Source: JACKBK01 sp963707275
GTDB taxonomy: Bacteria > Chloroflexota > Anaerolineae > JAAEKA01
NCBI GenBank assembly: GCA_963707275.1
Contig: CAVPPH010000006.1
Span: forward strand, 248,001-312,000
DNA length: 64,000 nucleotides
Reading direction: 5' to 3'
Part shown: piece after piece, positions 58,121 through 64,000 of the stretch
Position numbering within the stretch: the first letter of the stretch is position 1
Layout: every line of letters begins with the position of its first letter
Notes under the pieces: model-generated
Told to the model about the DNA's origin: nothing
The model's input: only the letters and a program-made list of their open reading frames with translations
Databases searched by the model: none
Translations under genes and position numbers: made by a program

Positions 58121-59404
58121 ATGTCGATAATCAATATTGTTGGATTCATACTGATCTTTGGAATACTGGTGTTTGTGCACGAGTTGGGCCACTTTTTGGT
58201 CGCTCGTCGCAACGGCATTGTCACCGAGGAGTTCGGTTTCGGATATCCACCGCGGGTGATCACGCTCCGCAAGGGTGAGGGCAAGCTGGTGGTGGACGGC
58301 AAGACGCTGGTCGTCCCTGGCGGCTACGAGTTACCCGAAGAGTTGGTCGCCGGTTCGCTGGTGACAACCCAGACGACGCCTGACAAGAAGGGTCGGCCAC
58401 TGCTGACCAGCGTCGAGGTAATCTCGCCAGATGACCCGCTGCGCAGCAATGCAGGCGTCGTGTCGATGATCGACCCTGGCACCGTCTACAGCATCAACGC
58501 TATCCCTTTCGGCGGTTTCGTGCGCATGCGCGGCGAGGATGGCCCGGCTGGACCTGGCAGCTTTGCCAGCGCATCGGCCGGCGCACGCTCGGCGACTCTG
58601 CTGGCCGGCCCAGCCATGAACCTGCTGCTGGCTGTTATCATCTTTTCAATTTCATTCATGCTTGGACGACCGGATGCGGTACCAGGTGGTCGCATTGGCG
58701 AGGTCGCCCCGGGCTCGCCGGCGGAGATGGCCGGCCTGTCGGTGGATGACCGCATCTTCTTCATCGCTGATCAGGAAGTACGGACAGCCAGTGATGTCGG
58801 CGACTACATCGACGCTCATCCTGGCGAGCCGGTGACGCTGACCATCGAGCGCAATGGCGAACGGTCTGTCGTCACATTGACGCCCCGCCTCTCGCCGCCC
58901 GAAGGCGAGGGCCCAATCGGCGTCAGCATCTATCCATCCACCGAAATCACCCGTTACGGCGTCGGCGAGTTGTTGGTCCGCGGCGCTGAAGACACGGCCC
59001 GGTTCACCTACTTCACGTTGTCGGTGCCCTCCATGCTGATGAAGGGCGTCATCACGCCGTCGGAAGCGCGGCCGGTCGGCCCGAAGGCTATCTTCGACCT
59101 GACCAGCGGCGCCATCACGGCAACCCAGGACTCGGGGCTTTGGTTCCCGGTTCTGCAACTCATGGGGATTCTCAGCGCAGCGCTGGCAATCACCAACCTC
59201 CTCCCCATTCCCGCCCTGGATGGCGGCCGCCTTTTATTCATCATCATCGAAAAGGTCCGCGGCCGTCGGGTAGATCCCAATTGGGAAGGTGCTATCCACC
59301 TGGCAGGAATGTTGGTTCTCCTTGGCCTTATGGTTATCATCACATATCAGGACTTCGCCTCGCCAGTTCCCTTGCCCGACTGGCTAGCACCCCTGGGGCC
59401 TTGA
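58121..59404 (+). CDS. rseP: RseP-type site-2 protease with PDZ domain
   Basis: 427 residues from MSIINIVGF. HELGH in LVFVHELGHFLVARR, an insertion of about 60 residues before the AIPFGGFVRMRGED loop, LAGPAMNLLLAVIIF, a PDZ domain (GRIGEVAPGSPAEMAGLSVD), and the third-helix LDGGR in LLPIPALDGGRLLFI. It cleaves membrane-anchored anti-sigma factors or remnant signal peptides. A GTG at 58085, at the predicted transcription start and in frame, would add 12 residues and give a leaderless message. No ribosome site precedes the ATG. Confidence 0.93.
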   Translation: MSIINIVGFILIFGILVFVHELGHFLVARRNGIVTEEFGFGYPPRVITLRKGEGKLVVDGKTLVVPGGYELPEELVAGSLVTTQTTPDKKGRPLLTSVEVISPDDPLRSNAGVVSMIDPGTVYSINAIPFGGFVRMRGEDGPAGPGSFASASAGARSATLLAGPAMNLLLAVIIFSISFMLGRPDAVPGGRIGEVAPGSPAEMAGLSVDDRIFFIADQEVRTASDVGDYIDAHPGEPVTLTIERNGERSVVTLTPRLSPPEGEGPIGVSIYPSTEITRYGVGELLVRGAEDTARFTYFTLSVPSMLMKGVITPSEARPVGPKAIFDLTSGAITATQDSGLWFPVLQLMGILSAALAITNLLPIPALDGGRLLFIIIEKVRGRRVDPNWEGAIHLAGMLVLLGLMVIITYQDFASPVPLPDWLAPLGP

Positions 59405-59570
59405 CCCAGGTACCCCAACAGTCCAGGAACGCGCTTGATCGATCGACGTCCCAGTCTGGTTTACGTTGTGCTGTCATCGCTATCGACCACCTGATCGAAC
59501 AGCAGTCGCGCGATTAGAAGACTCATGCACCCCGCGGGTCGCACGCTGTCTTCGCCTGAGAGGATGATCC

Positions 59571-60914
59571 ATGCCATGTAATCGCTGTGGAGCCGCGATG
59601 TACGCCGGTCTCCAGATATGCCCCCATTGTGGCGCTCGCCAGAAAAAGCGAACCTCCCACACCACCTGCGCCCACTGTCATCACCGCGCCTCCAGTGGCT
59701 CCAGCGTCTGCCCGCGTTGCGGCCACGTTCTGCGTGCCCGCCGGCCGCCGGCCGGCCTGGTATTCGTTGTGGCGCTGGTCGCATTGACCGCTGTCGTACT
59801 GACGGTTGACATGTTCACCGGCGGTTGGCAACAGATACGGGTGAGCGTTGAAGAAAAGGTCGCCATGGCCGAGATGCAGGTCAACGACGTCGGCGGCAAA
59901 GTTCTCGATGCGGCCTCGAGCCTGGCCGATGGCGAGATTGCGGAGGAGCAGACCACACCGACCACTGTTGTGCTCCTGCAGGAACTGACTGACGATGCGC
60001 CGCTGCTTGCGTTACAGGCGTTGCCGACCCAGCCGCCCTCGCTGGTGGTCGCGCCGACCACGGTGGGCGAGGCAGTAGGCGGGCCGGCGACTGGTTCGAC
60101 ACCGGAATCGGTGGCGGTTGCTGCCATCCCGGCGACAGCTACCCCCGCTCCGGCGACGCCAACAGCGGCACCCACCAAAGCCCCGACCAAAACCCGTGTG
60201 CCGCCAACCGCGACACGCGTGCCGGCGACTGCCACGCCGGTACCGCCCACAGCGACACCTGTCCCACCGACGGCCACACCTGTGCCGCCAACCGCGACGC
60301 CGGAAGCCGTTGCAGCGGCTGCTGGCGCCGGCGGGACGACCTATCGCGTTCAGTCGGGCGACAACTGGTTCAGCATTGCCCAATCCTTCGGCGTCACCCA
60401 GGAAGCGCTGGCGGCCTACAACAACCGCACGCCCAGCGACATCCTCCAGGTAGACCAGCAATTGCGCATTCCACCGGCCGGCGCCTCGGTTCAGATACCG
60501 ACCATCGCGCCGCCTCCGACCGCGACGCCGCGCCCGACAGCCACGCCAGTTCCCACTGCGACTCCGGTGCCGACGATTGTCCGGCTGGCCGCGCCGGTTG
60601 CGGTGTCGCCCGCCAATCTCGACGGTTTCAACGCCAGCACGCAGCCAGTGCTCTCCTGGCAACCGGTCGCGGGCATGAATGCCGGGGACTACTACTATGT
60701 CAAAGTTGCGTTCACCACGTCCAACGGCGAGACTGGATACGCCGACGCCGATGTGGCGAGCACCTCCTTTGGCGTTCCCTGGTGGGTATTCGACGCTGCC
60801 GCGCCGCCCGATCGACTGGCCTCCTGGACCGTTCAAGTACGCCGCATTGGCGCCGACGGGCAACCAGTCGCTATTAGCCCCGCCAGCCAACCACGCCAGT
60901 TCTATTGGCGCTAG
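59571..60914 (+). CDS. Zinc-ribbon, single-helix, LysM surface protein
   Basis: 447 residues, intact. Two zinc ribbons at the N-terminus (CNRCGAAMY...CPHCG, CAHCHHR...CPRCG), a membrane helix at about 63-80 (GLVFVVALVALTAVVLTVDM), a long Thr/Pro/Ala linker with TPVPPTA repeats (about 185-245), a LysM domain (YRVQSGDNWFSIAQSFGVTQ), a second TPVPTAT linker, and a C-terminal fibronectin-like domain ending PRQFYWR. Cytoplasmic zinc ribbons with an external peptidoglycan-binding part suggest a membrane-spanning scaffold or sensor. Ribosome site AGAGGATG. Confidence 0.85.
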   Translation: MPCNRCGAAMYAGLQICPHCGARQKKRTSHTTCAHCHHRASSGSSVCPRCGHVLRARRPPAGLVFVVALVALTAVVLTVDMFTGGWQQIRVSVEEKVAMAEMQVNDVGGKVLDAASSLADGEIAEEQTTPTTVVLLQELTDDAPLLALQALPTQPPSLVVAPTTVGEAVGGPATGSTPESVAVAAIPATATPAPATPTAAPTKAPTKTRVPPTATRVPATATPVPPTATPVPPTATPVPPTATPEAVAAAAGAGGTTYRVQSGDNWFSIAQSFGVTQEALAAYNNRTPSDILQVDQQLRIPPAGASVQIPTIAPPPTATPRPTATPVPTATPVPTIVRLAAPVAVSPANLDGFNASTQPVLSWQPVAGMNAGDYYYVKVAFTTSNGETGYADADVASTSFGVPWWVFDAAAPPDRLASWTVQVRRIGADGQPVAISPASQPRQFYWR

Positions 60915-60921
60915 ACCCACA

Positions 60922-61899
60922 ATGAACCCCAGCCAGTTCCCCAAGAGCACGACCAGCGAGAAACGACAGGCCAGCTTCACCCGGGCGCTGGAAGAAATTC
61001 TTTCTCCCGACCACGACCTGGTGCGCATCGACCTCGCCGCGCTGTCAAACCTGAGCCCGGCGCAGTTGGCGCAGTTTCAGGCTGTCTGGCAGGAGATTTC
61101 CCACGAACGACGACAAGACCTGGCTGCGGCCCTGCAGGAGTTGAGCGAGGACAGGTTCGACATCACCTTCAACGACATCTTCCGCTGGATGTTGCAGGAC
61201 CACGACGCGCGCGTGCGATCGCTGGCCATCGAGGGGCTGTGGGAAGACACCAACGTCCGCCAAATCACCCCGTTGATCAGCCTGTTGCGGACTGATCCGG
61301 CAGCCTCGGTGCGCGCTGCGGCGGCCCTGTCGCTAGGACGATTTGTGCTGCTCGGCGAGCTGGAGGAGATCGACATGCAGGCGGCCACACGGGTCGAAGA
61401 TGCGTTGCGCCGGGCCTACGACAACGATGAATTCGATCCGACGGTGCGGCGACGCCTGCTTGAGTCACTGGCGTACTCCGGCGAGGACGATATAGAAGAG
61501 ATCATTCTCGAAGCCTACAAAAGCGACGACCCCACCATGCAGGTCAGCGCGGTGTTCGCGATGGGGCGCAACGCGAGCAAACGCTGGCGTCCCTTTGTGA
61601 TGGCCGAGCTGTCCAGCGACGACGACGCCATTCGCTTCGAGGCTGTTCGCGCCAGCGGCGAACTGGATCTGAAAAGCGCGGTGCCTGAGCTGATCGAACT
61701 GCTGGACGAGAGCGACATCGAACTGCGCGACTCGGCCATCTGGGCGCTGGGGCAGATCGGCGGCCAGCAAGCGCGGCGGGCGTTGCAGGCCTGTGCCAAG
61801 AGCGACGACGAAGACCTGCGCGAAGCCGCGCTGGAGAGCCTGGCCGAGTTGGAGTTGTTTGCCGACCTCGACGATCTGGGAACGCTGCACATCCAATGA
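60922..61899 (+). CDS. HEAT-repeat protein
   Basis: 325 residues, intact. After a short N-terminus, tandem helical repeats: MLQDHDARVRSLAIEGLWED, LLRTDPAASVRAAAALSLGR, AYKSDDPTMQVSAVFAMGRN, LLDESDIELRDSAIWALGQI, and ACAKSDDEDLREAALESLAE. A protein-binding scaffold with no enzyme motif. It starts seven bases after the LysM protein stop, so the two are probably made together. Confidence 0.88.
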   Translation: MNPSQFPKSTTSEKRQASFTRALEEILSPDHDLVRIDLAALSNLSPAQLAQFQAVWQEISHERRQDLAAALQELSEDRFDITFNDIFRWMLQDHDARVRSLAIEGLWEDTNVRQITPLISLLRTDPAASVRAAAALSLGRFVLLGELEEIDMQAATRVEDALRRAYDNDEFDPTVRRRLLESLAYSGEDDIEEIILEAYKSDDPTMQVSAVFAMGRNASKRWRPFVMAELSSDDDAIRFEAVRASGELDLKSAVPELIELLDESDIELRDSAIWALGQIGGQQARRALQACAKSDDEDLREAALESLAELELFADLDDLGTLHIQ

Positions 61900-61926
61900 T
61901 TTGCAGGCAACTGACAGGCAGGGGTC

Positions 61927-62835
61927 ATGCAAGAGGCGCTTGAAGTCCTGTGGCAAGTCCTCGCGCCGATCTTCCTGACCGCCGGAGCGGGCTACTTGCT
62001 GGCTCGCAAGCTGGGCGTTCAACCCCAGGGGCTTTCCAGAGCCGCCTTCTACATCTTCTCTCCCTGCCTGTTGTTCGACAAGTTCAGCAAGACCGCGCTG
62101 TCACCCGCCGACCTGGGACGTATCGCACTTTTTACCGTGCTGGTGATCGCGGGCTCGGGTTTCGTCGCCTGGATCATCTGCGCCGTTGCCGGCTACGGCC
62201 GGCCCGCCACCATGGCCTTCATCCTGTGCGTAATCGCAGGCAACACCGGCAACTATGGCCTGCCCGCCAACCAGTTTGCCTTCGGCGAGGTGGCGCTGGA
62301 TTCTGCTGTCATCTATTTCTCGATCAGCACATTGATTCTGTCCACGGTGGGCGTTTATCTCGTGGCCTACGGCAAGCGCCAGGCGCGTGACGCTGTACGC
62401 AACGTCGTGACCGTGCCGCTGGTCTACGCCGGGCTGGCGGGGCTGCTGGTCTGGGCACTGCACATCCGTGTGCCGCTTCCCATCGAACGGGCAACGGCGC
62501 TGGCAGGCCAGGCAGCCGTGCCGGTGATGCTGATCCTGCTGGGCATTCAACTGGCCGGCGTCCGGCTGCGCGACGACCTGGGACGCATCAGCCTGGCAGC
62601 AGGAACCAAGCTACTGGTCGCGCCGCTGCTGGGCGTGTTGTTCGCCCAACTTCTGGGGTTGACCGGGATCGTCCGGCAGTCGCTGATTCTCGAATCGGCG
62701 ATGCCGACGGCCGTCATGGCAACCGTGCTGACCACCGAATACGAAGCAGCGCCCGAGTTCACCGCGGGCACGGTGCTGGTTTCCACGCTGGCCAGCTTCG
62801 TGACCGTTTCCATCGTGCTGGCATTCCTGAGATAA
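61927..62835 (+). CDS. AEC (auxin efflux carrier) family transporter
   Basis: 302 residues, ten hydrophobic helices. Family blocks: LTAGAGYLLARKLGVQPQGL, FYIFSPCLLFDKFSKTALSP, VIAGNTGNYGLPANQFAFGE, QAAVPVMLILLGIQLAGVRL, LILESAMPTAVMATVLTTEY. AEC carriers in bacteria export or import small organic acids such as malate or malonate. Substrate unknown. Co-directional, 27 bases after the HEAT protein gene. Confidence 0.9.
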   Translation: MQEALEVLWQVLAPIFLTAGAGYLLARKLGVQPQGLSRAAFYIFSPCLLFDKFSKTALSPADLGRIALFTVLVIAGSGFVAWIICAVAGYGRPATMAFILCVIAGNTGNYGLPANQFAFGEVALDSAVIYFSISTLILSTVGVYLVAYGKRQARDAVRNVVTVPLVYAGLAGLLVWALHIRVPLPIERATALAGQAAVPVMLILLGIQLAGVRLRDDLGRISLAAGTKLLVAPLLGVLFAQLLGLTGIVRQSLILESAMPTAVMATVLTTEYEAAPEFTAGTVLVSTLASFVTVSIVLAFLR

Positions 62836-62838
62836 CCC

Positions 62839-63447
62839 GTGAGCAAGAAACGGAACCAACCTAACCTGCACCCGACGCAGCTCCGGTCGCCGGATACTCT
62901 GCCGCCGGAGGAGATCGCGGCGCAGCGCGCGCAGACCGAAGCGCAGCAGCAGGCGGCCCAGAATCGCCAGGGACGCGAGCTGCTGATCGAAGGTACCCGC
63001 CTGTTGAACAACGGCGACGCTGCGCAGGCAGCCGCGCGCCTGGAAGAGGCGCTGCGCCTGTTGCCTGACAACCCGGACGCAGCCATCAACCTGGGCGGGG
63101 CCTACATTTTGCAGCGGCGGCACAACAAGGCTGTCCGGGTGCTCGAGTCCGCCAGCCAGCGCCACCCCGAACACGTCATGCTGTGGATCAACCTGGCCGC
63201 GGCCTATCTGGGCACGCTGGAGATCTCCGGCCCGCAGCAGCAAGCGGGCGCTATCAGGGCGTTCGAAAAGGCGTTGGCACTGGATGCACGCGCGCCTCAC
63301 GTCCACTACAACCTCGGCCTGATTTACCACGACCAGGGCGACCTGGATCAGGCGCGCCGGGCTTTCAGTCTCGCGCTGGAGACGGACCCGGACGACCGCG
63401 ACGCGCAGCTCTGGCTTCGTCGCCTGGATCAGACAGAGCAGCGCTGA
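62839..63447 (+). CDS. TPR-repeat protein
   Basis: 202 residues, GTG start three bases after the transporter stop. A charged Gln/Ala-rich coil (residues 27-50) is followed by about four tetratricopeptide units: GDAAQAAARLEEALRLLPDN, PDAAINLGGAYILQRRHNKA, AIRAFEKALALDARAPHVHY, GDLDQARRAFSLALETDPDD. No signal peptide. Likely a cytosolic interaction scaffold. Confidence 0.88.
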   Translation: MSKKRNQPNLHPTQLRSPDTLPPEEIAAQRAQTEAQQQAAQNRQGRELLIEGTRLLNNGDAAQAAARLEEALRLLPDNPDAAINLGGAYILQRRHNKAVRVLESASQRHPEHVMLWINLAAAYLGTLEISGPQQQAGAIRAFEKALALDARAPHVHYNLGLIYHDQGDLDQARRAFSLALETDPDDRDAQLWLRRLDQTEQR

Positions 63448-63450
63448 GCC

Positions 63451-64000
63451 ATGCGCAACACCCCCCGCCTGGCGTGGATCATCCTGCTGGTTTCCTTCTC
63501 CATCTGCCTGATGCTGGTCGTGTCAGTGCCGCTGGCAGGAAGCTGGTTTGTCGCTCACAGCGCAACCGACGAACCGGCGCTCTTGCGCGTCACCTCTGGC
63601 ACCATGCTGCTGCTCACCTCCGGGTCGGGCGATCCCATCGCCGTGGTTGACGCGCGCGATGTTGCGCCGGGCACGTTGATCCAGAGCGACCAAAGCTCAC
63701 AGGGCCGCCTGTCGTTTACCCTAAACGGCGCCGCTACCAGCCCCGAAGTCGCCACGGTTCAGATCTACCCGACCGCGCAACTGGCGCTGGAAAGCAACAC
63801 CCAGCCGCGCTTCGGGCTGAGCACCGACCCGCGCCGGATCGCCATCGAGGTGCGCAGCGGGCGGGTGCGCATCAACACCGCCGAGGTCATGCCCACCGGA
63901 CTGGAATTCGCCGTGGTGACGCCGCAGGCGCTGATCGAACTGGGGCCTGGCAGCTTCGCCGTGCAGGTCAGCAACAACGAGACGCAGGTTATCTCGCGCT
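63451..64000 (+). CDS. Membrane-anchored FecR-like protein, 3' end outside window
   Basis: At least 183 residues, continuing past the right edge. One N-terminal helix (LAWIILLVSFSICLMLVVSV) and then an external beta-rich domain with LRVTSGTMLLLTSGSGDPIA and PRRIAIEVRSGRVRINTAEV, the latter like FecR-type domains that bear effects of imposed charge or sensing. It starts three bases after the TPR stop, so it belongs to the same unit. Assignment to FecR is tentative. Confidence 0.65.
   Translation, partial: MRNTPRLAWIILLVSFSICLMLVVSVPLAGSWFVAHSATDEPALLRVTSGTMLLLTSGSGDPIAVVDARDVAPGTLIQSDQSSQGRLSFTLNGAATSPEVATVQIYPTAQLALESNTQPRFGLSTDPRRIAIEVRSGRVRINTAEVMPTGLEFAVVTPQALIELGPGSFAVQVSNNETQVISR

Noticed and set aside
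60190..60310. Short tandem repeats that could suggest a CRISPR array
   Set aside because: They encode the TPVPPTA linker of the LysM protein in frame, lack unique spacers, and no cas gene is near.

Overview
The window looks like a high-GC member of the phylum Chloroflexota (probably an Anaerolineae/Caldilineae-type heterotroph). This is inferred from protein style and gene content, not from a marker gene. The clues are Thr/Pro-rich 'TPVPPTAT' linkers, FGE-type lipoproteins, an isopentenyl phosphate kinase of the modified mevalonate route, an Opp operon with two lipoprotein binding proteins, and several families of small palindromic repeats. There is no rRNA operon, CRISPR array, prophage or transposase gene. 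One tRNA (Val, TAC) is present.

Layout. 1-4,620 (minus): a cysteine/sulfur-transfer operon, in transcription order CysO/MoaD-like sulfur carrier, rhodanese-E1 (MoeB/ThiF) fusion, CysM, DUF952, DUF4395, membrane-anchored thioredoxin, CysK. It starts from a consensus promoter about 315 nt upstream. 5,115-6,044 (plus): CDF cation transporter. 6,215-15,315 (minus): peptide ABC transporter operon oppD-oppF-oppA2-oppB-oppC-oppA1. 15,725-16,834: ECF sigma factor plus a membrane partner. 17,031-20,738: three GT4 glycosyltransferases. 20,765-23,883: secreted gingipain-like C25 peptidase with a dockerin-like C-terminus. 24,023-31,290: membrane spermidine-synthase-like protein, cytochrome P450, APH-like kinase, cold-shock protein, APC permease fused to two UspA domains. 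31,507-37,729: MrfA/YprA-type helicase, GT39-like membrane protein, site-2 protease, FGE-type lipoprotein. 38,079-52,317 (plus): aromatic catabolism cluster with PaaA-B-C-D, two 3-hydroxyacyl-CoA dehydrogenases, three enoyl-CoA hydratases, EthD, an M24 peptidase, fumarylacetoacetase, homogentisate dioxygenase and a fused 2-oxoacid dehydrogenase E1. 52,377-54,678 (minus): SRAP protein, two small proteins and an excisionase-type HTH protein. 54,927-64,000 (plus): tRNA-Val, SelA, AcnX small subunit, isopentenyl phosphate kinase, RseP, and a zinc-ribbon/LysM, HEAT, AEC transporter, TPR, FecR-like run.

Gene cooperation. The first operon can make cysteine by two routes: thiocarboxylated sulfur carrier plus CysM, and sulfide plus CysK. 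The Opp operon imports peptides. The aromatic cluster can epoxidise phenylacetyl-CoA, run beta-oxidation-like steps and open homogentisate. Several partners are absent from the window: PaaE, PaaK, PaaZ, maleylacetoacetate isomerase, E2/E3, the AcnX large subunit and the JAMM protease Mec.

Data quality. From 1 to about 55.3 kb most long genes carry one or more single-base frameshifts, both gains and losses and often at G/C runs. From 55.3 kb to the end I see none. I treat these as consensus errors and give coordinates for the reconstructed genes. Several repeat families run into reading frames and appear to supply protein termini or internal insertions, which I consider the most unusual feature of the window.
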